From Actinomycetota bacterium (GTDB lineage Bacteria; Actinomycetota; Actinomycetes; Nanopelagicales; Nanopelagicaceae), in NCBI GenBank assembly GCA_010032085.1, contig RGYL01000003.1:1-21840 (forward strand): a stretch of 21,840 bases of DNA, in the 5' to 3' direction. Position 1 is the first letter of the stretch. Each line of letters starts with the position of its first letter. Below are positions 14,327 to 21,840 of the stretch, in pieces. Under the pieces are notes generated by a model. That model did no database searches. It was not told the origin of the DNA and saw only the letters and a list, made by a program, of their open reading frames with translations. The translations under genes were made by a program, and so were the position numbers.

Positions 14327-16488
14327 TTGGTAATTCTGTAAACGTCGTAAACGCCATCTATTTTACGGATAGCGTTTAGTACTACATCTAGATGTGAAGC
14401 ATCGGCCATCTCAAAGGTAAACCTAGAAATTGCGGTCTGATCTTTAGTGGTGTTCACAGCGGCGTGAAGAATATTGACCTCCTGATCTGAGAGCGCTTTA
14501 GTGATATCGGAAAGTAACCTTGCTCGATCAAGTGCCTCGATCTGGATATTAACGAGAAACACTGTCTTTGCCCCTGGGTCCCAAGCAACTTTAACGATGC
14601 GATCACCTTGGTGAAACTTTAAATCCGCCACATTCACACAATCGCTACGATGAATACTTACCCCACTGCCGCGCGTTATGAAACCTGTTATGTGATCTCC
14701 GGGAACCGGGGTGCAACAACGAGCTAGCTTGATTAGCACATCGTCAACGCCCTCGATATTAACGCCCGATGCGCTGCGCCTTGCAATGCGTGGAAGATTT
14801 CCAGATGTGAGAATCTCATTTAACGGCGTCTCGTGAGTTTCCTCAGCGCCCACAGATGTAATGAGTTTTTCGACAACCGAACCCGAAGAGATATGCCCAT
14901 CCCCCACCGCAGCGTAAAGACTTTCTATATCTGGATAGTTGAGATCATGTGCTAATTGCAACAGGGTCTGGCCGGCAAGAATTTTTTGAATTGGAAGACC
15001 GGCCTTTCGCATCTGGCGGGCAATTGACTCTTTTCCAGCATCAATCGCCTCCTCGCGCCGCTCACGTGTAAACCAAGCTTTAATCTTTGAGCGTGCTCGT
15101 TGTGACTTAACAAAACTAAGCCAATCTCGACTCGGCGCCGCATTCTCACCCTTATTGGTTACTACCTCTATTACATCTCCATTACTTAAAGGTGCCTCCA
15201 ACGAAACTAATTTGCCATTCACTTTCGCACCCACGCACTTATTCCCGACCTCTGTATGAACTGCATATGCAAAATCAACCGGAGTAGACCCTTGAGGTAG
15301 CGCAATCACACTTCCCTTTGGGGTGAAGACAAAGACCTCTGGAGTGCGTAAATCAAAGCGGAGCGCGTCGAGAAACTCGGCCACATCGGTAGTTTCCTGT
15401 TGCCATTCATGGAGCTGTTTCAACCAGAGAACATCCGGTGATTCCGACCCACTTTGTTTGCCTTGTTTGTATTTCCAATGTGCCGCGATTCCATATTCAG
15501 CTCGGCGATGCATTTCATGGGTACGAATTTGAATCTCAACAGCCTTTCCATTAGGACCAATAACCGTCGTATGAAGAGATTGATAGAGATTGAACTTAGG
15601 CATCGCGATGTAATCTTTAAATCGCCCTGGGACTGGGTTCCATCGCGCATGAATTGCGCCAAGAACCGCGTAACAATCGCGGACATCGTTTACCAATATT
15701 CGAATTCCTACCAAGTCATAGATATCGTTGAACTCCCGCCCCCGAACCACCATCTTCTGATAGACGCTAAACAAGTGTTTCTGTCTTCCTGTTACTTTCG
15801 CGCTGATTCCCTCTTCACTTAAATCTGTTTCAACCGTTTTAATAACCTCGGCCGTTAATTTGTCGCGGGAAGGTGAACGCTCCGCGACTAGTCGTTCAAT
15901 CTCTTCAAATTTCTTAGGCTCTAAAAATTTAAAAGATAGATCTTCCAATTCCCACTTAACGGCGTTCATGCCGAGACGATGAGCAAGTGGGGCGTATATG
16001 TCGAGGGTCTCCCGAGCTTTACGAGCCGCGCTCTCCGCCGTGACGTACTGCCAAGTTCGAGCATTGTGAAGGCGATCTGCCAATTTAATAACGAGAACGC
16101 GGATGTCTTTGGCCATCGCCACAACCATTTTTCGCACCGTTTCAGCTTCAGCGCTTGGGCCATAAGTGAGACGATCTAGTTTCGTGACCCCATCGACGAG
16201 ATTTGCTATTTCATCGCCGAATTCTTTACGGAGTAGTTCTGTTGAATATTCTGTATCTTCAACCGTGTCATGTAGAAGTGCTGCCGCAATAGTGTTTGGA
16301 TCTAGGCCTAAGTCGGCAAGAATCTCGGCAACAGCAACTGGATGAGTTATATATGGCGCCCCACTTTTGCGCGATTGGCCCGCATGCGCATCTTCAGCAC
16401 GCTTAAAAGCCCGTTCAACTACAGAGAGATCAGCGCCGGGATTAGCTTCTCGTACTCGTTCCGCTACCGGGGTCAATAGCGCGCTCAT
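14320..16488 (-). CDS. relA: Bifunctional (p)ppGpp synthetase/hydrolase Rel
   Basis: Makes and degrades the alarmone (p)ppGpp in the stringent response, sensing uncharged tRNA on the ribosome. The 722-residue protein has the full long-RSH layout: HD hydrolase (about 25-150) with His49, HD at 73-74 in HDTVED and Asp138 in LADRLHN; synthetase (about 230-345) with GRFKDYI (288-294) and YQSLHTT (302-308); TGS (about 385-445) with VFVFTPKGSVIALP; a Cys-Cys pair (591-592) in the zinc-finger/CC region; ACT (about 645-722). The RFKD form of the substrate motif marks bifunctional Rel, not synthetase-only RelA, and the hydrolase residues are intact. It starts 14 bases after secF with no Shine-Dalgarno. 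The apt gene usual between secF and rel is missing. Confidence 0.97.
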   Translation of the reverse strand: MSALLTPVAERVREANPGADLSVVERAFKRAEDAHAGQSRKSGAPYITHPVAVAEILADLGLDPNTIAAALLHDTVEDTEYSTELLRKEFGDEIANLVDGVTKLDRLTYGPSAEAETVRKMVVAMAKDIRVLVIKLADRLHNARTWQYVTAESAARKARETLDIYAPLAHRLGMNAVKWELEDLSFKFLEPKKFEEIERLVAERSPSRDKLTAEVIKTVETDLSEEGISAKVTGRQKHLFSVYQKMVVRGREFNDIYDLVGIRILVNDVRDCYAVLGAIHARWNPVPGRFKDYIAMPKFNLYQSLHTTVIGPNGKAVEIQIRTHEMHRRAEYGIAAHWKYKQGKQSGSESPDVLWLKQLHEWQQETTDVAEFLDALRFDLRTPEVFVFTPKGSVIALPQGSTPVDFAYAVHTEVGNKCVGAKVNGKLVSLEAPLSNGDVIEVVTNKGENAAPSRDWLSFVKSQRARSKIKAWFTRERREEAIDAGKESIARQMRKAGLPIQKILAGQTLLQLAHDLNYPDIESLYAAVGDGHISSGSVVEKLITSVGAEETHETPLNEILTSGNLPRIARRSASGVNIEGVDDVLIKLARCCTPVPGDHITGFITRGSGVSIHRSDCVNVADLKFHQGDRIVKVAWDPGAKTVFLVNIQIEALDRARLLSDITKALSDQEVNILHAAVNTTKDQTAISRFTFEMADASHLDVVLNAIRKIDGVYDVYRITNN

Positions 16489-16494
16489 GGAGCA

Positions 16495-16500
16495 ATTATC
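16495..16500 (-). promoter_or_regulatory. Candidate -10 box for leaderless rel transcript
   Basis: The 14-base gap after secF reads, on the minus strand, CGATAATTGCTCC and then ATG. GATAAT (five of six to TATAAT) ends 6 bases before the start codon. No Shine-Dalgarno and no clear -35 were seen. The CGATAATTG core is identical to that before aroC. Confidence 0.4.
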
Positions 16501-16502
16501 GA

Positions 16503-17525
16503 CTAAGAACGATTTTTGCGCTTATCGCGCTTCTTTTGCATTCGCTGGCTCGGCGATTCACTTCCGCCGCCACGCGCTAGTACTCGCTGATTTAGCGCTT
16601 TGATCGCAGGTTCGCGTTCGCGCAACTGCACTAAGACCGGAGCAGCGATAAAGATGGAAGAGTAGGTTCCAGCGATCAATCCAATAAAGAGCGCCAACGA
16701 AAGATCTTTTAAAGTTCCCGCACCCAACAACCCGGCGCCAACGAAGAGAATCGCAGCTACCGGTAAAAGGGCGATAAGAGAGGTGTTTAGAGATCGAACT
16801 ATTGTCTGATTTACCGCATGGTTTGTAGCTTGGCCATATGTGTAACGCCCAGTTGCAGTAATTGCCCTCGTGTTCTCACGGACTTTATCGAAGACTACTA
16901 CCGTGTCATAAAGTGAATATCCCAAAATGGTTAGGAAGCCAATGACAGTAGAGGGAGAAACTTCGAAACCAACTAGCGCATATATTCCAACGGTAATTAA
17001 AACATCGTGGACTAAAGCGATGATCGCAGCAATTGCCATCTTCGGCTCGAAGGTGAGCGCAAGATAAATCATGATAATTACAAGGAAGGCGATTAATCCC
17101 TGGAGCGCTTTGCGCGATATCTCCTCGCCCCAAGATGGGCCGATATTTTGGGTGTCGATAGATTCGACTGTTATGCCGAACTGCGCTGCAAGTGAATCCT
17201 GAATGGAATTAGATAGCGATTGTTCGATCACGCCAGTTTGGATTCGAATCTTGTTATCTCCAATAGTTTGGATCCTAAGTTCATCCGTGTAGCCGCCTTT
17301 AGATACGGCATCACGGGCTTGTTCAATAGTGCCATTTGGAGCAGTCACGGTAAATGAAGATCCGCCTTTAAATTCAATAGAGAGCTCCACACCTTTCGCG
17401 CCCAAGGTGAACATGGAGAGCAGAATGAACGCTGTTGATAGTAGATACCAACGCTTTCGATTTCCGATGACATTTATCGAGGTCTCGCCACGATATAGGC
17501 GACCTCCGAGACCGCTGAACCTCAT
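16503..17525 (-). CDS. secF: Protein translocase subunit SecF
   Basis: Inner-membrane partner of SecD that uses the proton gradient to complete export through SecYEG. The 340 residues have a first membrane segment (about 26-44), an external domain with SIEFKGGSSF (49-58), and five membrane segments in the C-terminal half (about 137-300). The signature GYSLYDTVVVFDKVREN (202-218) is intact. The cytoplasmic tail is Ser- then Lys/Arg-rich (QKKRDKRKNR, 330-339). The ATG overlaps the secD TGA by four bases (ATGA), so the two are translationally coupled. SecF ends 14 bases before rel. Confidence 0.96.
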   Translation of the reverse strand: MRFSGLGGRLYRGETSINVIGNRKRWYLLSTAFILLSMFTLGAKGVELSIEFKGGSSFTVTAPNGTIEQARDAVSKGGYTDELRIQTIGDNKIRIQTGVIEQSLSNSIQDSLAAQFGITVESIDTQNIGPSWGEEISRKALQGLIAFLVIIMIYLALTFEPKMAIAAIIALVHDVLITVGIYALVGFEVSPSTVIGFLTILGYSLYDTVVVFDKVRENTRAITATGRYTYGQATNHAVNQTIVRSLNTSLIALLPVAAILFVGAGLLGAGTLKDLSLALFIGLIAGTYSSIFIAAPVLVQLREREPAIKALNQRVLARGGGSESPSQRMQKKRDKRKNRS

Positions 17526-19054
17526 GACTTAACCTCCGCTGCTACAGGTTCTTTAAGCATTCCCACGCTTCTTGGCGAAACACCTGAATATCTAGAGCCT
17601 TTCTGGAAATACTTCGATTTTCCAAGAAGTGAAACGAGAGGTTTTGTAAAGAAGAAGATGATTATCAAGTCGATGATTGTTGTTAGCCCCAAAGTAAAAG
17701 CAAAGCCTTTTACGCTGCCGACCGAGACAATGTATAGAACTATTGCGGAAATTCCTCCGACTAAGTCAGCTACAACTATGGTTCTGCGTGCTCGCTGCCA
17801 ACCAGTTTCTACCGCGACTCGAAGAGGTTTACCTTCTCGGATTTCATCCTTTATACGTTCGAAGTAAACGATAAATGAGTCGGCTGTAACACCAATCGCC
17901 ATGATGGTTCCAGCGATTCCTGCGAGCGTTAATGTGTAACCGACGGCTTTGCTTAGAAGCGCCAAACTTAGTAGTACTTGGATTGCCGCGAGAGCTAGTG
18001 AGCCGACCACAACAATCGAAAGAGCGCGGTAATACAGAATCGAATAAATCACAACAAGAAGTAGGCCCAATCCACCCGCGAGTAGTCCGGCGCGAAGTTG
18101 GTCGCTACCTAGAGTTGGTGAAACCTGTTGTACCTCACCACGATCAAAAGCAAGCGGCAGAGAGCCATACTTCAGAACATTCGCCAAATCCTGCGCTTCG
18201 AGTTGAGTAAATGATCCGGTGATTTGAGCCTGTCCTCCAAGAATTGCCTCATTAATCCGTGGAGCCGAAACAACTACGCCATCGAGAACAATTGCAACTT
18301 GGTTTTGTGGCTGGGGTAAATCAACAACTGCTTGAGTAAGTTGACCGAACTTCTTGGCGCCATCTCCGGTGAAATCAAGTGAGACATACCAGCCCGAAGC
18401 AGTCTGGGGATCGATTGCTGCAGTTGCTCCACTTACATCTCTACCTACAACTTGAGCGGGAGCGAGAATGTAGCGAACTCCTCCACTTCTATCGCAGGTA
18501 ATAAGAATTGAATCTGGTTGATCCACAATTGCATTGGAATCGAACTCGGTACAGTTCAAACTGTTAAAGCGACTCAATTCTTCTTCTGAGAGAGTCAAGC
18601 CTTCAATTAGACCGGCATCGCTCTCCCCCGGAACCGCATTAGCTTCTACGACGACTTGGCGAAAACGAAGTTCGGCTGTTTGGCCAACCAGATCAACAAT
18701 TCTTCTGCCCGTTGCGCCTGGGACTGCGATTACGATTTGGCGACTCGTTCCAGTTCCTTCGGCGGTAACTTCACTCTCAGCAACGCCGAGTGAATCAACG
18801 CGTTGTCGAATAATTGAGACTGCTTGATCAATCGCCTCTACTGTGACTTCGCCAGTATCTCCATCTTGAATTCTCGGTTGAAGTGTGACGCTAGTTCCAC
18901 CCCGAAGATCTAGGCCAAGATTTATTGATGTCGCGCCCGTTGCAATGGCAACCCCGCCGAAAATTGCGGTCAATAAGAGAGTTATGAAGAGAGTGCGACC
19001 AGGATTGGATTTCTTGGCATCCCCGGAATTGCGCTGCGATCCTGCGTAAGACAT
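17522..19054 (-). CDS. secD: Protein translocase subunit SecD
   Basis: Large subunit of the SecDF complex. The 510 residues run: cytoplasmic N-terminus, membrane segment about 21-40, GLDLRGGT (47-54), a long extracytoplasmic region (about 55-320) with LRFRQVV, LDFTGDGAKKF and QVAIVLDGVVVSAPRI, then five membrane segments (about 323-340, 345-367, 371-393, 428-446, 449-470). The GVTADSFIVYFERIKDE signature (388-404) is the actinobacterial form. It begins only 11 bases after ruvB; yajC, which normally sits between them, is absent. There is no Shine-Dalgarno at the ATG but a good promoter match just upstream. Confidence 0.96.
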   Translation of the reverse strand: MSYAGSQRNSGDAKKSNPGRTLFITLLLTAIFGGVAIATGATSINLGLDLRGGTSVTLQPRIQDGDTGEVTVEAIDQAVSIIRQRVDSLGVAESEVTAEGTGTSRQIVIAVPGATGRRIVDLVGQTAELRFRQVVVEANAVPGESDAGLIEGLTLSEEELSRFNSLNCTEFDSNAIVDQPDSILITCDRSGGVRYILAPAQVVGRDVSGATAAIDPQTASGWYVSLDFTGDGAKKFGQLTQAVVDLPQPQNQVAIVLDGVVVSAPRINEAILGGQAQITGSFTQLEAQDLANVLKYGSLPLAFDRGEVQQVSPTLGSDQLRAGLLAGGLGLLLVVIYSILYYRALSIVVVGSLALAAIQVLLSLALLSKAVGYTLTLAGIAGTIMAIGVTADSFIVYFERIKDEIREGKPLRVAVETGWQRARRTIVVADLVGGISAIVLYIVSVGSVKGFAFTLGLTTIIDLIIIFFFTKPLVSLLGKSKYFQKGSRYSGVSPRSVGMLKEPVAAEVKS

Positions 19055-19062
19055 GAGGCGAG

Positions 19063-19091
19063 AGTCTACTTTTCTATTGTGGGGCTGTCGA
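19063..19091 (-). promoter_or_regulatory. Candidate promoter of secD-secF-rel
   Basis: On the minus strand TCGACA (19091-19086, five of six to TTGACA) is followed by a 17-base spacer and TAGACT (19068-19063, TAnnnT form). The -10 ends 8 bases before the secD ATG, so the transcript would have almost no leader, and no Shine-Dalgarno is present. The promoter overlaps the last codons of ruvB. It is the best-spaced promoter match I saw. Confidence 0.5.
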
Positions 19092-20103
19092 AAAGCGCTG
19101 GTGTTTCAGGCGGAGGATTCTTTCCCAAATGTCTCCAAGCAAGGGCAGTTGCTGTTCTTCCTCTTGGCGAGCGGACCATGAAGCCTGATCGCACCAGATA
19201 GGGCTCTGCCATCGATTCCACGGTTTCACGCTCTTCCCCCACCGCCATAGCTAGCGTGTTCAATCCGACCGGACCGCCGCCGAATTGTTCAACTAAGGCT
19301 TTTAAAATTGATTTATCTAATCTATCCAATCCCATTTGATCGACTTCGTATATGTCTAATGCCTTTACCGTCACTTCACCTGTTACACGACCATCGCCAT
19401 GAACTTGGGCGTAGTCGCGTACCCGCCGCAATAATCTATTTGCAATTCGCGGTGTTCCCCTTGAGCGCTTACCCAATTCGGCTACACCTTCGCTATCAAT
19501 CTCAACACTTAATAGATTGGCACTCCGTCTTACTATTGATTCGATTTCTTCAGGTTCATAAAAATCAAGATGCGCCGTAAATCCAAATCGATCGCGCAAT
19601 GGCGCCGGCAATAATCCAGCACGCGTTGTCGCTCCAACTAGCGTGAAGTGCGGTAGCGATAAAGGTATAGCAGTCGCTCCTGGCCCTTTACCGACAATTA
19701 CATCAACTCGGAAATCCTCCATCGCCATATAAAGCAACTCTTCAGCAGGTCGCGCCATTCTATGAATCTCATCCAAGAAGAGAATCTCACCTTCAACGAG
19801 GGAGGAGAGAATTGAAGCCAAGTCGCCCGCATGAGTGATTGCCGGACCACTTGTAACTCTTATCGGAGATCCCATCTCCTTAGCCACGATCATCGCCAGT
19901 GTAGTTTTTCCTAAGCCGGGTGGACCCGATAAGAGAATGTGATCGGCGGGAGTTTTGCGCTCTCGCGCAGCACGAAGTAGAAGGCTTACTTGATCGCGCA
20001 CCCTTCCTTGTCCAATAAATTCGGATAAATCATTTGGTCGAAGTGCCTGTTCGGCCGTGCTCTCTTCTGGGGTTAACTCAGAACTCAAAAACTCCTCTGC
20101 CAT
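19066..20103 (-). CDS. ruvB: Holliday junction branch migration helicase RuvB
   Basis: AAA+ motor that drives branch migration with RuvA. The 345 residues carry LRPNDLSEFIGQ (21-32), Walker A GPPGLGKT (60-67), Walker B ILFLDEIH (107-114), sensor 1 GATTRAG (157-163), the arginine-finger region LRDRFGF (169-175) and the C-terminal winged helix with GPVGLNTLA and RSPRGRTATA. The ATG overlaps the ruvA stop (TGATG), implying coupled translation. Length and motifs are normal. Confidence 0.97.
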   Translation of the reverse strand: MAEEFLSSELTPEESTAEQALRPNDLSEFIGQGRVRDQVSLLLRAARERKTPADHILLSGPPGLGKTTLAMIVAKEMGSPIRVTSGPAITHAGDLASILSSLVEGEILFLDEIHRMARPAEELLYMAMEDFRVDVIVGKGPGATAIPLSLPHFTLVGATTRAGLLPAPLRDRFGFTAHLDFYEPEEIESIVRRSANLLSVEIDSEGVAELGKRSRGTPRIANRLLRRVRDYAQVHGDGRVTGEVTVKALDIYEVDQMGLDRLDKSILKALVEQFGGGPVGLNTLAMAVGEERETVESMAEPYLVRSGFMVRSPRGRTATALAWRHLGKNPPPETPALFDSPTIEK

Positions 20104-20696
20104 CAGCGCCTATTTCGCACGTTACCAAGGGCGATTCGCAGCAATTCAGAGAGTTCCATCTCAGCGCCCTCGACGCCCAAATTCTTTATCGTCTCCTCAA
20201 TGCTCCGATCAGCTTCTTTTCCGCTATATCCAAGTGAGGTGAGCGCGTCGTGAAGGGCGTCATGCCACTTAAATTTCTGATCTCTTCGCATTTTTCCAGT
20301 GTTGTACCTTTCGCGAAGTTCTAGCACTATTCGAGAGGCAACCTTCTTGCCAATTCCAGGTACGCGCTCCAACGCTAAGTGATCCCCGCTTCCTATTAAT
20401 GAGGAGAGCTCATCGGGTTGGTACATGGATAAAAGAGAGTGTGCAACCTTAGGACCCACTCCGGTTACTCCTTGGAGCTCTTCAAAAAGATCTCTAGAAG
20501 GTGAGTCAAGATAGCCAAAAAGTTTCCACGAATCTTCACGTACAACTAAAGAGGTGTAAAGAAGCAAAGTTTCTCCAGGACTTAGCTTGCTGGCTAATTC
20601 TGGTGCGATGGAAATTTCATATCCAACTCCGTTTACATCCAATACAACGGAAGTTAGATGAGTACTAACTACTTCACCCCTCAGTTGCGAAATCAT
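20103..20696 (-). CDS. ruvA: Holliday junction DNA-binding subunit RuvA
   Basis: Binds four-way junctions as a tetramer and loads RuvB. The 197 residues have an N-terminal OB fold (about 1-62), two helix-hairpin-helix motifs (GVTGVGPKVA, 76-85, and RVPGIGKKVASRI, 111-123), a linker, and the RuvB-contacting domain III (about 145-195, LTSLGYSGKEADRSI). It starts 2 bases after ruvC and overlaps ruvB. An AGG about 5 to 6 bases before the ATG may be a weak ribosome-binding site. Confidence 0.96.
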   Translation of the reverse strand: MISQLRGEVVSTHLTSVVLDVNGVGYEISIAPELASKLSPGETLLLYTSLVVREDSWKLFGYLDSPSRDLFEELQGVTGVGPKVAHSLLSMYQPDELSSLIGSGDHLALERVPGIGKKVASRIVLELRERYNTGKMRRDQKFKWHDALHDALTSLGYSGKEADRSIEETIKNLGVEGAEMELSELLRIALGNVRNRR

Positions 20697-20698
20697 AA

Positions 20699-21244
20699 TT
20701 ACCTACGCACCTTTTGTAGACCTTTTATGCGCACGCGTTCTCTGTTAGCAGCATCGTTTAATTTGTTCGAACTCATACCGCGCCAATGATGACAGATAGC
20801 AAGTGCCAGCGCATCGGTTGTATCTACCGGTTTGGGCGCTTCGCTTAGTTGCAAAATTCGCACCACCATCTTGGCAACTTGATCTTTACTCGCTCTGCCA
20901 GTCCCGGTAACGGAAGCTTTAACCTCCGTCGGAGTATGGAGGGCAATCGGTACACCTGCCTTTGCTGCCAACAAAAGTGCTACCCCGGCGGCCTGACCTG
21001 TGGCCATTGCAGTTTTTACATTTAACTGAGAGAAGACTCTCTCTACCGCTATTGCATCCGGTTTCACTTTGCTAATCCACTCCTGTAACGCCTCATCAAG
21101 AGAGAGGAGCCGATCATGAAGTTGCGCGCTCGAATCAGTGCGAATGACTCCACAATCTACTAATTGCAACTTATTACTCGAAATTCGCTCAACAACGCCA
21201 ATCCCGCACCTTGTTAGGCCGGGATCAATTCCAAGAACTCGCAC
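20699..21244 (-). CDS. ruvC: Holliday junction endonuclease RuvC
   Basis: Dimeric nuclease that cuts Holliday junctions. The 181 residues contain all four acidic catalytic positions: Asp7 (GIDPGLTRCG), Glu68 (AVERVF), Asp141 and Asp144 (DTTDALALAI). The C-terminus is basic. I chose the GTG at 21244 because it yields the family start MRVLGIDPG. It lies 30 bases after yebC and has no Shine-Dalgarno; a -10-like TAGGCT precedes it by 6 bases. It begins the ruvC-ruvA-ruvB block. Confidence 0.96.
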   Translation of the reverse strand: MRVLGIDPGLTRCGIGVVERISSNKLQLVDCGVIRTDSSAQLHDRLLSLDEALQEWISKVKPDAIAVERVFSQLNVKTAMATGQAAGVALLLAAKAGVPIALHTPTEVKASVTGTGRASKDQVAKMVVRILQLSEAPKPVDTTDALALAICHHWRGMSSNKLNDAANRERVRIKGLQKVRR

Positions 21245-21250
21245 CCGCAG

Positions 21251-21256
21251 AGCCTA
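21251..21256 (-). promoter_or_regulatory. Candidate -10 box for leaderless ruvCAB transcript
   Basis: In the AT-rich 30-base yebC-ruvC gap the minus strand reads TTTATAGGCTCTGCGG and then GTG. TAGGCT fits TAnnnT and ends 6 bases before the start codon. No plausible -35 was found at standard spacing, so the call rests on its position and the lack of a Shine-Dalgarno. Confidence 0.3.
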
Positions 21257-21274
21257 TAAATTCGGCTTATATAA

Positions 21275-21840
21275 CTAGGCGAGGCTCGCCATTACCTCTT
21301 CGGATACATCGAAATTACCGTAGACATTCTGTACATCATCAAGATCTTCAATCGCATCGATCAGTTCAAACACTGCCTTAGCAGTCTCCCCTTCTACGCT
21401 AATCGAAACTGATGGTAAAAATGAAACCTCAGCAGATTCGTACTCAATTCCGCTCGCCTCAAGAGCGCTTCTGACTTTGTATATATCCGAAGGTTCCATA
21501 AGAATTTCAAAATTATCACCAAGATCATTGATCTCTTGCGCGCCAGCATCAAGAACCGATTCAAGCAAATCGTCTTCCCTTAAATTCTTATCTCCCTGTA
21601 CTTTCTTCACAATCACAACTCCACGACGGTTGAACATGTAGGCGACCGAACCTGGGTCAGCCATTGTCCCGCCATTTCGCGTGACAGCAACTCTCACCTC
21701 TGAAGCTGCGCGATTGCGATTGTCTGAAAGGCATTCAATCATGAAGGCAATGCCTCCGGGGCCATAACCCTCGTACATAATCGTTTCCCAATTGGAACTA
21801 CCGCCTTCGCCGCCAGCGGCTCGCTTTAGCGCGCGCTCAA
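21275..21840 (-). CDS. yebC: YebC/TACO1-family protein (5' end outside window)
   Basis: Conserved protein long annotated as a transcriptional regulator; its mitochondrial relative TACO1 is a translational activator, so a role in translation is likely. The frame is open to the right edge: before the internal Met at 21778 I read ERALKRAAGGEGGSSNWETI, the normal YebC sequence, so the gene continues upstream and about 188 of some 250 residues are visible. Family marks are MYEGYGPGGIAF, the long domain with NRRGVVIVKK, and the C-terminal IEDLDDVQNVYGNFD. It sits directly before ruvC, the usual place in bacteria. Confidence 0.95.
   Translation of the reverse strand, partial: ERALKRAAGGEGGSSNWETIMYEGYGPGGIAFMIECLSDNRNRAASEVRVAVTRNGGTMADPGSVAYMFNRRGVVIVKKVQGDKNLREDDLLESVLDAGAQEINDLGDNFEILMEPSDIYKVRSALEASGIEYESAEVSFLPSVSISVEGETAKAVFELIDAIEDLDDVQNVYGNFDVSEEVMASLA

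Noticed and set aside
1..21840. CRISPR arrays, tRNA genes, insertion sequences, phage genes or toxin-antitoxin pairs
   Set aside because: No regularly spaced repeats, no cloverleaf sequence, no transposase and no accessory cargo were found; nearly every base belongs to a core gene.

Overview
The window looks like a chromosomal core region of an actinomycete (phylum Actinomycetota). The gene order yebC-ruvC-ruvA-ruvB-secD-secF-rel ... metallohydrolase-hisS-aspS ... alaS-ruvX-mltG-aroE-prepilin peptidase ... aroC is the one I know from Mycobacterium and Streptomyces. Base composition is moderate (mid-40s % GC judged by eye, not counted), gaps are a few bases long and many start and stop codons overlap. 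That fits a small, streamlined actinobacterium such as the freshwater acI/Nanopelagicales group. The lineage is an inference from synteny and compactness; no rRNA gene is present to confirm it.

Layout. All genes but one lie on the minus strand, so they are transcribed from high to low coordinates. The right end (21840 to 19066) holds yebC (5' part outside the window) and the Holliday-junction genes ruvC, ruvA and ruvB. Next come secD and secF (19054 to 16503), accessory subunits of the Sec translocon, and rel (16488 to 14320), the bifunctional (p)ppGpp synthetase/hydrolase. A single plus-strand gene follows (13014 to 14312): a coiled-coil protein with three DUF349 repeats, convergent with rel and divergent from a glyoxalase II-like metallohydrolase. 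The left part resumes on the minus strand: metallohydrolase, hisS, aspS, a large membrane AAA+ zinc protease of the FtsH family, a DUF948 membrane protein, alaS, ruvX, mltG, aroE, a small prepilin peptidase, and aroC (3' end outside the window).

How the genes fit together. Three aminoacyl-tRNA synthetases (His, Asp, Ala) sit beside the stringent-response enzyme that senses their failure. AspRS carries His31, the mark of a non-discriminating enzyme, so the cell probably makes Asn-tRNA through GatCAB. The rest are housekeeping functions: recombination (ruvABC, ruvX), export (secDF), membrane proteolysis (FtsH-like), peptidoglycan processing (mltG) and the shikimate pathway (aroE, aroC).

No gene-free stretch exceeds 300 bases. 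I saw no tRNA, rRNA, CRISPR array, insertion sequence or convincing hairpin terminator. The most notable signals are: (i) the FtsH-like protease with enlarged loops and a changed membrane anchor, sitting where related genomes carry rarA; (ii) a recurring -10-like box 5 to 8 bases before the start codon of six genes that lack a Shine-Dalgarno sequence, suggesting leaderless transcripts; (iii) a 7-base inverted repeat in the divergent promoter region that could mask a ribosome-binding site; and (iv) the absence of yajC, apt, ppiB and rarA from their usual slots. No clearly new multi-gene system is visible.
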